NCBI GenBank assembly: GCA_963931055.1
Contig: OZ006987.1
Coordinates: 1,302,001-1,366,000, forward strand
DNA length: 64,000 bases
Direction of reading: 5' to 3'
From: Coprenecus sp949297365
GTDB lineage: Bacteria; Bacteroidota; Bacteroidia; Bacteroidales; UBA932
Shown here: in pieces, positions 40,318-48,342 of the stretch
Position numbering within the stretch: the stretch's first letter is position 1
How the letters are laid out: every line of letters begins with the position of its first letter
Notes under the pieces: model-generated
The model's input: the letters and a program-made list of their open reading frames with translations, nothing else
The model's database searches: none
What the model was told of the DNA's origin: nothing
Program-made: the position numbers and the translations under genes

Positions 40318-41739
40318 TTACTTCTTGTAGGCGAAGTGGAAGCCGTCGGTCTTGTCCCAGTCGCCGCGGGTGAAGTCGGGTACTTCTACGGGCATGTTGC
40401 CGTGGAACATGGAGACTGCTCCGAGCTCGCCGACGCAGGACCACTCGGCTGCGTCATAGACGTCCATGTCGAGGGGCAGGCCGTTGAGCAGGCAGTAAAC
40501 CAGGCGGTAGTCCATCACGAAGTCCATGCCGCCATGGCCGCCGACCTTCTTGGCGATCTCGCCCACTTCCTTGTGAATCGGGTGCATGTATTTCTCCATG
40601 AGTGCCTTGCGTGCTGCCTCGGGTACGAAACTGTGGGAACTGAGGTCCTCGTGGTCGGGCACCTCGTCCGAGCTGATGTTCTCGGGCTCGAAAGCGAAGC
40701 CCTCAATCGGGTACTTGTTGGCGAAGCCCTCGGTACCGGTCAGCTGGTACTTGCGGTCGTAGGGGCGGGGAGTCATCACGTTGTGGTGTATCTCGATCAT
40801 CTTGCCGCCTGCGGTGCTGAGGAGGGTGATGGTGTAGTCACCGTTGGCGCACTCATCGAGGCCCATCTTGTCCTGCACGAGCTTGAGGCCGTTGACCGAC
40901 TTGGTATCGAAAGCGACCAGAGTCTCCAGCTTGTCGCCTCTGTGGATATTCATGGCCTGGCAGACGGGACCGAAACCGTGTGTGGCGTATACGTCACCGC
41001 GATGGTCCTGGTTGAAGTCCAGACGCCAGTTGCCCTGGTATTCGTCCCAGAACGGCTCCAGGTTGTGGATGTATCCGCCGGCTCCGTGAAGCACCTCTCC
41101 GAAAAGACCCTGCTGGGCCATGTTGAGGGCGGTCATCTCGAAGAAGTCGTAGACGCAGTTCTCCAGCATCATGCAGTGTCTCTGGGTACGCTCGGCGGTA
41201 TTGACAAGCTCCCAGCACTCGGCCAGGGATGTGGCTGCCGGGACCTCAACGGCCACATGCTTGCCCATCTCCATGGCAAATACGGCCATCTCCACATGGT
41301 TCTGCCAGGGGGTCACGATGTAGACGAGGTCTATGTCATCTCTCTGGCAGAGCTCCTTCCAGCCATCCTCGCCGCTGTATTCCTGGGCATGGGGACGACC
41401 GGCCTTTTTCAGGATCTCCTGAGCGGCGGCGGCTCTCTCTGGATAGAGGTCGCAGAGAGCCTTGATCTCAGTACCCTCGATGTGGGTGAAACGCTCCACT
41501 GCGCCGGGGCCTCTCATGCCCAGGCCGATGAAGCCTACGCGCACGACTTTCATCGGCTCGACGGCCAGTCCGAGAACGGATTTCTGTCCCTCCACTCTGG
41601 GAGGGGTCTGGAATATGATTCTGCCGTTCTGGATATCATAGGGGACCGAACTGTCGCAGTGTCTTACTGAGTCGCAGGATGCCGTCATCAGCATCGACAC
41701 AGTCACTGCAAGTGCGAAAAAGATGTTTCCGAGTTTCAT
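40318..41739 (-). CDS. Lipoprotein of the Gfo/Idh/MocA fold, GH109-like (alpha-N-acetylgalactosaminidase type)
   Basis: 473 residues. Lipoprotein signal MKLGNIFFALAVTVSMLMTASC, then a Rossmann NAD site VRVGFIGLGMRGPGAVERF and the acidic residue in LCDLYPERA. VTPWQNHVEMAVFAMEMGKHVAVEVPA and the C-terminal GGHGGMDFVMDYRLVYCLLNG closely match GH109 enzymes, which use tightly bound NAD to cleave terminal alpha-N-acetylgalactosamine (blood-group A type glycans). Surface location and the PNGase F-like and S46 proteins nearby fit glycoprotein foraging. Lies one base after rsmA on the same strand. Confidence 0.85.
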   Translation of the reverse strand: MKLGNIFFALAVTVSMLMTASCDSVRHCDSSVPYDIQNGRIIFQTPPRVEGQKSVLGLAVEPMKVVRVGFIGLGMRGPGAVERFTHIEGTEIKALCDLYPERAAAAQEILKKAGRPHAQEYSGEDGWKELCQRDDIDLVYIVTPWQNHVEMAVFAMEMGKHVAVEVPAATSLAECWELVNTAERTQRHCMMLENCVYDFFEMTALNMAQQGLFGEVLHGAGGYIHNLEPFWDEYQGNWRLDFNQDHRGDVYATHGFGPVCQAMNIHRGDKLETLVAFDTKSVNGLKLVQDKMGLDECANGDYTITLLSTAGGKMIEIHHNVMTPRPYDRKYQLTGTEGFANKYPIEGFAFEPENISSDEVPDHEDLSSHSFVPEAARKALMEKYMHPIHKEVGEIAKKVGGHGGMDFVMDYRLVYCLLNGLPLDMDVYDAAEWSCVGELGAVSMFHGNMPVEVPDFTRGDWDKTDGFHFAYKK

Positions 41740-41740
41740 A

Positions 41741-42541
41741 TCAATTGGCTTTAGTGTTGGTTTTCAATAACTTCGTAAGTTCTACAAACATCTCCACCGA
41801 GAGTTGTTCAGGCCGCATGTCCAGCAATGTAGATGCTGTGTCGGTAAGAGTATAGTCACCCAGCATCGGCTTGATGGAGTTGCGTATGGTCTTGCGCCTC
41901 ATGTTGAAGCAGGTCTTTACCACTCTCTTGAAGATGGTCTCGTCGCAGCCGAGGGCCGTACGGTCATTGCGCCTTATCCGGATTACCGCCGAGCGCACCT
42001 TCGGGGGAGGGGTGAACGAGCCGGGCTCGACGCTGAACAGGTATTCGATGTCGTACCAGGCCTGCAGCAGCACCGAGAGGATGCCGTAGGCCTTATTGCC
42101 TGGAGGGGAGGCGAGACGGTCAGCCACCTCCTTCTGGATCATTCCCACTGCCAGCGGGATATTGTCCTTGTATTCCAGAATCTTGAAGAATATCTGCGAA
42201 GAGATATTGTACGGGAAATTTCCGATGACAGCCAGTTTTCCCGGGAATATTTTCCCCAGGTCCATCCCCAGGAAATCTTCCTCATAGAGCCGCGACCGGA
42301 TGGAAGGATAGTTCAGGATGAGGTATTCGACCGACTCCTCGTCTATCTCCACTGCCCTGAAATCCAGACCGTCCTCCTGCAGCAGATATTTGGTCAGCAC
42401 TCCCATGCCGGGGCCGACCTCCAGCACCGAGCATCCGGCTCCGCGCGGATCCATCTCCAGAAGAGAATCCACTATTCTCCGCGCTATGCCCTCGTCGTTG
42501 AGAAAATGCTGTCCTAACCGTTTTTTCGCCCTGACTTTCAT
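41741..42541 (-). CDS. rsmA: 16S rRNA (adenine 1518/1519) dimethyltransferase
   Basis: Dimethylates two adjacent adenines in the 3' hairpin of 16S rRNA. 266 residues. AKKRLGQHFLND opens the protein; SAM site VLEVGPGMGVLTKYLL; acidic residue in FRAVEIDEES; catalytic NFPYNISSQIFF; VRSAVIRIRR and the C-terminal FNMRRKTIRNSI. The GH109-like gene follows after one base, so the two are co-transcribed although unrelated in function. Confidence 0.95.
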   Translation of the reverse strand: MKVRAKKRLGQHFLNDEGIARRIVDSLLEMDPRGAGCSVLEVGPGMGVLTKYLLQEDGLDFRAVEIDEESVEYLILNYPSIRSRLYEEDFLGMDLGKIFPGKLAVIGNFPYNISSQIFFKILEYKDNIPLAVGMIQKEVADRLASPPGNKAYGILSVLLQAWYDIEYLFSVEPGSFTPPPKVRSAVIRIRRNDRTALGCDETIFKRVVKTCFNMRRKTIRNSIKPMLGDYTLTDTASTLLDMRPEQLSVEMFVELTKLLKTNTKAN

Positions 42542-42549
42542 ATCAGATG

Positions 42550-42557
42550 CAAACTTA
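42550..42557 (-). promoter_or_regulatory. -7 promoter box of rsmA
   Basis: Minus strand TAAGTTTG, exact TAnnTTTG match, 8 bases before the ATG at 42541. Confidence 0.5.
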
Positions 42558-42586
42558 GGGAAAAATGGCGGAATTACCGCATAAAA

Positions 42587-43363
42587 TTAGAAAGGAGATA
42601 CATCCCGGGTGCGGAAGGACTCCCTGGCCTTGCGGACGTAGAGGCGGAGGACGTCTTCGGGCAAGCGGGTCCGGGAGAGCAGGGTGCGGACCGTATCGGG
42701 GTATTTGGCGAGGGCGGTGGCCATCAGCCAGGCCATGGCCATCCGGACGTAGTAGGGCGGGCGGCCGGCGGCGGTTCCAGGGCAGAGGTCGGGGCTGTCT
42801 CGGTCGGCTTTCCCCTGTCTGTAGTCGGAATGGATGTGCTCCAGGTCCAGCCCTTCCATCAGTCGGAATATCTCCGGCAGCGAGCCCTCCTCCATCATTC
42901 GGGACATGTACAGGATCAGGCCGTAACGCACCTCGAACTCCCTGTGCGAGGCGAGGTGCTCCAGGATGAATGCCCATGTCGGGCGGTCTCCCGGGCGGGC
43001 CCACTTCGCACCGGCACAGACATGGTCGCACACGGCCCAGTTGTCGATATGTGGGACGAATGCCCGCAGTCTGTCAAGACGCTCTTCCAAAGGCATCTTC
43101 ATCCGGTTGAGCATCATGCCCCAGACCATGTACTCCTCGTAGTAAAGGCTGCGCTCCGAAGCGGCCTCGAACTGCCTTATGAGTTCCGCCGCCCGGTCGG
43201 CTGAAGATGTCAGCTCCGCAGCTGCTTTCCTCATATCGGGAATGTGCAGCCCGAGCACCCGTGTGCCCGGCAGCGGGTTGATTACGCGGATGTGTCCCCT
43301 GCGGTACCGGGCATCGCTGACGAACCTCTCCGGGATGTACTGTTCCAGTATTTTCTCTATCAT
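42587..43363 (-). CDS. DNA alkylation repair protein, AlkD-like HEAT-repeat family
   Basis: 258 residues from the ATG at 43363; the frame is open much further upstream but the promoter box at 43369-43376 fixes the start. Helical throughout, with YYEEYMVWGMMLNRMKM, DNWAVCDHVCAG (the WxxxD pattern of AlkD) and FEVRYGLILYMSRMM. AlkD-type proteins remove bulky or positively charged alkylated bases without base flipping. Divergent from the AlbA_2 gene. Another alkylation repair domain (Ogt) is encoded 2 kb away. Confidence 0.8.
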   Translation of the reverse strand: MIEKILEQYIPERFVSDARYRRGHIRVINPLPGTRVLGLHIPDMRKAAAELTSSADRAAELIRQFEAASERSLYYEEYMVWGMMLNRMKMPLEERLDRLRAFVPHIDNWAVCDHVCAGAKWARPGDRPTWAFILEHLASHREFEVRYGLILYMSRMMEEGSLPEIFRLMEGLDLEHIHSDYRQGKADRDSPDLCPGTAAGRPPYYVRMAMAWLMATALAKYPDTVRTLLSRTRLPEDVLRLYVRKARESFRTRDVSPF

Positions 43364-43368
43364 GACGG

Positions 43369-43385
43369 CAAATGTAGTAAATTTG
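43369..43385. promoter_or_regulatory. Divergent -7 boxes for the AlkD-like (minus) and AlbA_2 (plus) genes
   Basis: Minus strand TACATTTG at 43376-43369 and plus strand TAAATTTG at 43378-43385, one base apart. Start codons lie 6 bases beyond each box, so both messages are nearly leaderless and cannot be initiated at the same time. Confidence 0.6.
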
Positions 43386-43390
43386 CGGAC

Positions 43391-44203
43391 ATGAAAGTAC
43401 AGGACGATACAGCGTACATACGGGCCCTTATTTCGGAGGGCGAGCATGTCCGGCAGGATTTCAAGTTCGAGATTTCGGACTCGCGGAAGATTGCGCGGTC
43501 GCTGTCGGCGTTTGCCAACACTGAGGGAGGCCGGCTGCTGATAGGGGTCAAGGACAATGGCCGCATCGCCGGGGTGCGCAGCGAGGAGGAGATGTACATG
43601 GTCGAGGCTGCGGCTCAGGTCTACTGCACTCCGGCGGTTGAGGTGGACATGCGGGTGTACCGCCCCGAGGGCCGTTCGGTGCTGGTCGCCTCGGTCGGAC
43701 CGGCTGTCCGCAAGCCGGTGCTGGTGAAGGAGGAGAACGGGCGCAGGCTGGCCTACGTGCGTATCGCTGACGAGAACATCCTGGCCTCGCCGGTACACAT
43801 CGGCCTGTGGAAATGTGAGTCTGACGATGACCGTAACGGCAGTGCGGACAGAGTGCCGGTCGGTAACGTCCGGATGGCGCCGGATTCAGGCCTGCACCAT
43901 GGCCTGGTCTCGGTGGCTTTTACTGACCAGGAACGCGAGCTGCTTGCCGTAGTCGCAGCCGCTTCCGGCGGTACCTTCCGTCAGCCGGTCCGGTCTGGCT
44001 CACCTGCAGCCAGTACCTGTTCTGGCGTTTCAGACCCCGCCGCTCTCTCGGTTTCTCCTTGTGGCCTGACCCTGTCGCAGATATGCCGCCGCGTGACCAT
44101 CCCCCGCCGCCGGGTCGTGCATCTGCTCTCGCTTTTCGTTCACTGGGGCCTGGTCGGCATCAGTCACGACAGCCGAGGCTTTTTCTACTATGGCAAAGGC
44201 TGA
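43391..44203 (+). CDS. AlbA_2 (Schlafen-like) DNA-binding domain protein
   Basis: 270 residues. N-terminal FKFEISDSRKIARSLSAFANTEGGRLLIGVKDNGRIAGV is the AlbA_2/Schlafen-like signature (positions about 23-60). After a low-complexity Ser/Pro-rich linker (GSPAASTCSGVSDPAALSVSP) the C-terminus is a winged helix (LTLSQICRRVTIPRRRVVHLLSLFVHWGLVG). Such proteins are predicted regulators or nuclease-associated factors; the specific role is unknown. Followed directly by a fold-back element. Confidence 0.8.
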   Translation: MKVQDDTAYIRALISEGEHVRQDFKFEISDSRKIARSLSAFANTEGGRLLIGVKDNGRIAGVRSEEEMYMVEAAAQVYCTPAVEVDMRVYRPEGRSVLVASVGPAVRKPVLVKEENGRRLAYVRIADENILASPVHIGLWKCESDDDRNGSADRVPVGNVRMAPDSGLHHGLVSVAFTDQERELLAVVAAASGGTFRQPVRSGSPAASTCSGVSDPAALSVSPCGLTLSQICRRVTIPRRRVVHLLSLFVHWGLVGISHDSRGFFYYGKG

Positions 44204-44221
44204 ATTTATAAATAGTAATCG

Positions 44222-44400
44222 CCACTATGCATTTTAGTTGTATTCTAAGCCACCTATTCTCAGACTATTAGTATTTTCAGAAAATGTTAGAAGGCCTTGA
44301 ATAGTCTAAAATATGGCCAATTTCATGCCTTCTTACATTTTTACGAATGCGGAATATCTTGAAAATAAGTTAATTGAAATACAACGAAAATGTATAGTGG
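44222..44400. mobile_element. 179-bp MITE-like fold-back element
   Basis: Terminal inverted repeats of 23 bases (44222-44244 and 44378-44400) begin CCACTAT and end GTTGTATT inward, with 2 mismatches. Nested inside are TATTTTCA/TGAAAATA and AAAATGTTAGAAGGC paired with GCCTTCTTACATTTT (14 of 15), plus AGACTATT/AATAGTCT. The element is AT-rich in a GC-richer setting and has no coding capacity. No clear target-site duplication is visible, so it is old or of an unfamiliar type; a structured RNA is the alternative. Confidence 0.6.
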
Positions 44401-44413
44401 AATGGGCTAACCG

Positions 44414-45313
44414 TTACAGAAATGTCTCAGGGTCCCGGCGGGCGGAGCAGTGCTCGTGGAGGAAGGCGGTGAATGGAGTAGTGTAGGTGCGCAGTCCGGC
44501 TGGACAGGCCCTGACGCAGGCGCAGCAGTGAATACAGAGTGTGTGGTCAGTCAGCACTTTCCGGACATTCAGGTCAATGCTGACGGCTCCGGTCGGGCAT
44601 ACCCTTACGCATTCTCCGCAGAGGGGGCAGCCGTCGGTGGTCAACGGGACAGACGGAGCTGGTTTGGCCGGGCTGCCGGATGATGACTGTGCAGTACGGG
44701 ATGTGTCTGAGGCCGGGCGGGACGGCTCTTTGTATGGCCGGTTGCCCTTGATGCTGAACGGGGCGAATGCTCCAGGACCGTCCAGTTTCTGTCGGCATTG
44801 TCCGCCGAAGATACGGGCGTCGGCTATGTCCATGCTGTCGGGACGGCCCACGGCCACGGGCATCTCCGGGGTGCTGTAGCTGTGTTCCCCGATGAAGGCT
44901 CCGGCGGCGAACGGGCTGAGGCCCAGCGATACGGCCAAGTCGTACAGCTCGACCAATGCGTCCTCGTAGTCACGGTTGCCGTAAGTGACGGTCACCACCG
45001 CAGGGACGGAGGCGCCCGCCGCCACCTGTATCCGCCTGAGCCGCCGTACTGCCTCTGGTGCCACTCTGCCGGCATAGACCGGAGCTCCGAGCACTACTGC
45101 CCAGCCTGAGTTCAGGATTATCGGCTCGTCCGACCGGTCGAGAGTCAGGTCGATGGTCCGTATCTGCCGTGAAGCATCGGCATAATCTGCAGTTCCACCA
45201 GACATGCCGGTCATTCCTGCTGCCACTGCCTCGGCTATTTTCCTGGAGGTGCGTGTCGGTGAGAAGCATATCACCGTCAGTTTGTCAATAGTATCTATGG
45301 AATCCTTGAGCAT
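44414..45313 (-). CDS. EFR1-type flavodoxin/ferredoxin protein
   Basis: 299 residues. The N-terminal half is flavodoxin-like (TVICFSPTRTSRKIAEAVAAG with the phosphate loop near residue 18, and APVYAGRVAPEAVRRL). A Ser/Pro-rich linker leads to two [4Fe-4S] ferredoxin motifs, CPLCGECVRVCPTG and CIHCCACVRACPAG. EFR1-type proteins combine FMN and Fe-S clusters for low-potential electron transfer; partner unknown. It is the last gene after the GNAT-Ogt fusion on the same strand. Confidence 0.85.
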   Translation of the reverse strand: MLKDSIDTIDKLTVICFSPTRTSRKIAEAVAAGMTGMSGGTADYADASRQIRTIDLTLDRSDEPIILNSGWAVVLGAPVYAGRVAPEAVRRLRRIQVAAGASVPAVVTVTYGNRDYEDALVELYDLAVSLGLSPFAAGAFIGEHSYSTPEMPVAVGRPDSMDIADARIFGGQCRQKLDGPGAFAPFSIKGNRPYKEPSRPASDTSRTAQSSSGSPAKPAPSVPLTTDGCPLCGECVRVCPTGAVSIDLNVRKVLTDHTLCIHCCACVRACPAGLRTYTTPFTAFLHEHCSARRDPETFL

Positions 45314-45362
45314 CTTGATTTTATGTAATGTCTTGTTAGTTAATAGATTGCTGCTGCGACCG

Positions 45363-45398
45363 ATGGATTTCGAGGGATTGAGGCCAGCCGAAATCCAT
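45363..45398 (-). other. Perfect 10-bp stem-loop at the end of the GNAT-Ogt gene
   Basis: ATGGATTTCG (45363-45372) pairs with CGAAATCCAT (45389-45398), 16-base loop, starting at the stop codon. It lacks a T run on either side, so it may stabilise the upstream message or act as a weak or factor-dependent terminator. Confidence 0.5.
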
Positions 45399-46636
45399 TA
45401 GTCTTGAGGGTTATTTATCTGGGATATAGATAGTTGTCGTGTTTGCCCGATGCGCGTACATTCTGTAAATTCCAGGTCAAGCAGATACTGCTTGGCCCTG
45501 AGGCCTCCGCCGTAGCCGGTCAGGCGGCCGTCGCTGCCTATGACGCGGTGGCAGGGGAGGATGATGGAGATGGCGTTGGCGCCGTTGGCATTGGCCACTG
45601 CCCGGACGGACCTGGGAGCCCCGATGGCAGCGGCCAGCTCTCCGTAGGATGCGGTCTGCCCGTAGGGGATGCTGGGGAGCTGCTGCCAGACGCGCTTCTG
45701 GAAGTTGGAGCCGGCCAGCAGGAGGGGAATGTCGAACTCCCTGCGCTCTCCTCGGAAGTATTCGTCCAGTTCTCGGACAGTCCGCCGCAGAACCTCGGGC
45801 ATGGAGGTCCGGCATTGTTCCGGGACACCTCCATCGGATTGCCTGGACTGGCTTGCGGTGGTCTCGGTCACCGTTATCTGCCCGCAGTCCTCGAATTGTG
45901 CCTTGAGGATGGTCCTGAGCCGCTGCTCTACCCTTCCCGGATGCAGTTCCTGAGTCCAGTTGCAGAGGCAGAGCCGGTCGCCAGCCGCTCCGAGGAGCAT
46001 TTCCCCGCACGGTGCCTGATAGCGTACCGTCAGGATTCTGCGGCTCTTTCCGGTGTTGCGGCCGGTGGCGTTTTCGGTGCCGCTTCCCGTGTTGTCGCTG
46101 AATTCTTCCCGGGTCGTCAGGTACAGCCAGTGGGGCATTTCCGCACCTCGGTAATGCTTTACCATCACCCCTTCGGCTTTCCGCATGCCGTTGCGCAGGG
46201 CCACTTGCTGGGAGGGAATGTTATTGTCCCGGATGATGGAGCAGACCTCGGAGGCCCCGAGGATGTTGAATGCGTATTCCATGCAGGCGCGGGCCGCTTC
46301 CGTGGCATAGCCCTGATGCCAATGGGAGTGCCGGAACAGATAGCCGACCTCCAGCATTTCCTCCCCGTTCCACAGCTGCCGGGTCACTCCGCACTGACCT
46401 ATCATCTTTCCGGTCTGCTTCAGCACCACTGCCCAGAGGCCGTAGCCCCATTCCCTGTACCGTCCCGTCTGCCTCTCCAGCCACCCGTTCACCTCCTCAT
46501 CGGAGAACGGACCGTTGTAGGCGTACATTACCTCCTTGTCCTGCAGTATCATGCACAGGTCCGGCCGGTCCGCCGCTGTCATTTCGCGCAGCAGCAGCCT
46601 CGGGGTTTCTATTATTGTTCTGTTTCCGTCAGTCAT
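45398..46636 (-). CDS. Fusion of GNAT acetyltransferase and methylated-DNA-cysteine methyltransferase
   Basis: 412 residues from the ATG at 46636. Residues about 1-180 are a RimJ/RimL-type GNAT domain (TPRLLLREMTAADRPDLCMILQD; YLFRHSHWHQGYATEAARACMEY; NGMRKAEG). Residues about 200-400 are a full Ogt/MGMT protein: VRYQAPCGEMLLGA, FDIPLLLAGSNFQKRVWQQLPSIPYGQTASYGELAAAIG broken over the DNA-binding region, and active-site ILPCHRVIGSDG followed by GYGGGLRAKQYLL. No stop or frameshift separates them. The Ogt half would remove O6-methylguanine; the GNAT substrate is unknown. Confidence 0.88.
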   Translation of the reverse strand: MTDGNRTIIETPRLLLREMTAADRPDLCMILQDKEVMYAYNGPFSDEEVNGWLERQTGRYREWGYGLWAVVLKQTGKMIGQCGVTRQLWNGEEMLEVGYLFRHSHWHQGYATEAARACMEYAFNILGASEVCSIIRDNNIPSQQVALRNGMRKAEGVMVKHYRGAEMPHWLYLTTREEFSDNTGSGTENATGRNTGKSRRILTVRYQAPCGEMLLGAAGDRLCLCNWTQELHPGRVEQRLRTILKAQFEDCGQITVTETTASQSRQSDGGVPEQCRTSMPEVLRRTVRELDEYFRGERREFDIPLLLAGSNFQKRVWQQLPSIPYGQTASYGELAAAIGAPRSVRAVANANGANAISIILPCHRVIGSDGRLTGYGGGLRAKQYLLDLEFTECTRIGQTRQLSISQINNPQD

Positions 46637-46657
46637 AATTCGGCCATAATATGTATG

Positions 46658-46688
46658 CAAAAGTAGCAACATCGGTGAAAAATGCAAG
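46658..46688 (-). promoter_or_regulatory. Promoter of the GNAT-Ogt gene
   Basis: Minus strand: CTTG (46688-46685), 19 bases, TACTTTTG (46665-46658). The -33 box lies inside one arm of the 17-base inverted repeat. Confidence 0.65.
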
Positions 46689-46822
46689 CTGTTTTGCACT
46701 GCCCTGATATTCAGTGCGTTGTAAAAGAGGGTGCAATTCTCGGCTCCTTGTGGCGGCGCGAAAATTGCGGTGCTGATCGTGATGCTTTGTTTATCAGGTG
46801 GTTGGAAAACAGCCTGCATTTT
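46679..46822. repeat. 17-bp inverted repeat enclosing two small hairpins in a divergent gap
   Basis: Arms 46679-46695 (AAAATGCAAGCTGTTTT) and 46806-46822 match in 16 of 17 positions when inverted. Between them are GCACTG/CAGTGC and GCAATT/AATTGC stem-loops. This could be a second fold-back element or a paired operator in the divergent promoter region. Confidence 0.55.
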
Positions 46823-46847
46823 CTAAACATAAAGGGAGAATATGCTG

Positions 46848-46855
46848 TAATTTTG
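46848..46855 (+). promoter_or_regulatory. -7 promoter box of the membrane/cytidylate-kinase-like fusion
   Basis: TAATTTTG, exact match, 28 bases before the ATG at 46884. Confidence 0.5.
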
Positions 46856-46883
46856 CATCCGGGTTAATCGCATAGCATACATC

Positions 46884-48242
46884 ATGAGCAATATAAAACG
46901 AAGCCGGGCGGAGTGGATAAGGCGTTATGCCTCCTTCGTGGTGATTCTGTTTGTCATAGCATTCGGTACGTCCCTGTCCATCAGGGCCAACTTGGGTTCG
47001 TCACCTATATCCGCCCCGCCTTACGTCCTGTCCCTCATTCCCGGGATGAAGCTTACTATGGGGCAGCTGACGATATGCATGCACGTATTCTTCATCCTGA
47101 CCCAGATACTGCTGCTGCGGAAGGATTTCGAGAAACGGCAGCTGACTCAGATACTTGTCTCCTTCCTGTTCGGCTTCTATACGGACGTGACCATGTGGAT
47201 GACAGGTTTCCTGCAGATTCCGTTTGACATCAATCCCGCTGTCGGGTATCCACTGAGATTTGTGGAACTGCTTATAGGCGGTGCCATTCTGGCATTCGGT
47301 ATCGCCTGCGAGGTACGCTGCGACTCGCTGATGCTGGCAGGTGAGGGATTTCCGCTGGCGATAGCGAAGTTCCTGAAGAAGGATTTCGGAAAGGTCAAGA
47401 TATGTACCGACACATTTCTGGTGTCCGTCGGTGTGGTGTTCATGTTCGTATTCTTCGGGCACTGGGACTGGAAGATGATAGGGCCCGGCACACTCGTGTC
47501 GATGTTCTATGTGGGCTTTATGGTGCGGGTGTTCTCGCCCCGTATCGGGTGGCTGGACCGTATCTTTATCCCTAAGAGTGAGCGGGCCGGGCAGGATTCG
47601 GATCAGGCCTCGGCAGCCGGAGCAGGCAGTGTATGGGGCAATTACCGCATCGTCACCATTGCACGTACGTACGGCAGCGGAGGCAATGCAGTAGGCGAGG
47701 AGGTGGCCCGCCGTCTGGGCTGTCCTTGCTACAGCCGCCAGATTATCGACCGGACGGCGGCGCAGATAGGACGCACGCCGGAGTTCGTGGCCGAGAACGA
47801 GCAGAATATCTCCACGGCCAAGCTGTGGGAGATGATTTTCGAGGACAGCGGTATTCCGGTCTCAATGAATCCTTCGAAGGATGACGCTATTTATGTCAGC
47901 CAGAGCCGTACTATCCGTGAGCTGGCCCATCACGGCCCGTGCGTTATAGTAGGCCGTCTCGGCAACTGGATTCTCCGGGACAATCCTCATGTCCTCCGTG
48001 TCTTCGTCACTTCCGGCCCTGACTCGGCCGCTGTCCGTGTCGCTTCCCGGTTCAATATCTCCGAGGAGGATGCAGCACGGAAAGTCGAGCGGGTCAATAC
48101 CGGACGTGCCAACCACTACCGCCGCTACACCGGCCGCCAGTGGACCGATATCGGCGAATATGACCTGGTGGTCAATACCGACCGTGTGGGCATCGACGGA
48201 GCTGTAGACACTATCCTCCGCGCCTCCAAGGACCTCAAATAG
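46884..48242 (+). CDS. Fusion of YczE/DUF6198-like membrane protein and cytidylate-kinase-like domain
   Basis: 452 residues. Residues about 1-225 hold five or six membrane helices (FVVILFVIAFGTSLSIRANLGSSPIS; LTICMHVFFILTQILLL; FVELLIGGAILAFGIACEV) in the pattern of the YczE/YitT-like group. After a Ser/Ala-rich linker, residues about 250-450 form a cytidylate-kinase-like P-loop domain: IVTIARTYGSGGNAVGEEVARRLGCPCYSR, IVGRLGNWIL and NHYRRYTGRQWTDIGEYDLVVNT. The nucleotide-binding glycines are intact. Function unknown; the join suggests a membrane protein with a nucleotide- or phosphate-sensing cytoplasmic part. Confidence 0.82.
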   Translation: MSNIKRSRAEWIRRYASFVVILFVIAFGTSLSIRANLGSSPISAPPYVLSLIPGMKLTMGQLTICMHVFFILTQILLLRKDFEKRQLTQILVSFLFGFYTDVTMWMTGFLQIPFDINPAVGYPLRFVELLIGGAILAFGIACEVRCDSLMLAGEGFPLAIAKFLKKDFGKVKICTDTFLVSVGVVFMFVFFGHWDWKMIGPGTLVSMFYVGFMVRVFSPRIGWLDRIFIPKSERAGQDSDQASAAGAGSVWGNYRIVTIARTYGSGGNAVGEEVARRLGCPCYSRQIIDRTAAQIGRTPEFVAENEQNISTAKLWEMIFEDSGIPVSMNPSKDDAIYVSQSRTIRELAHHGPCVIVGRLGNWILRDNPHVLRVFVTSGPDSAAVRVASRFNISEEDAARKVERVNTGRANHYRRYTGRQWTDIGEYDLVVNTDRVGIDGAVDTILRASKDLK

Positions 48243-48342
48243 TAGGGCGGCTGCTTCCTGTCGTTATTCCTTATTATCGTTGACTGGCACCTACTCCTCC
48301 GGTGCTGTAGTATTGGGAACTGTAGTCTGTGGCGAACTTGTA

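Noticed and set aside
40246..41670. Long plus-strand open frame of 474 codons opposite the GH109-like gene
   Set aside because: It mirrors a well-supported gene on the other strand; composition is low-complexity (V, A, H, G rich) and matches no family. GC-rich third positions on the sense strand explain the open antisense frame.
45434..46666. 410-codon plus-strand frame opposite the GNAT-Ogt fusion
   Set aside because: Antisense shadow of a gene with two intact, recognisable domains.
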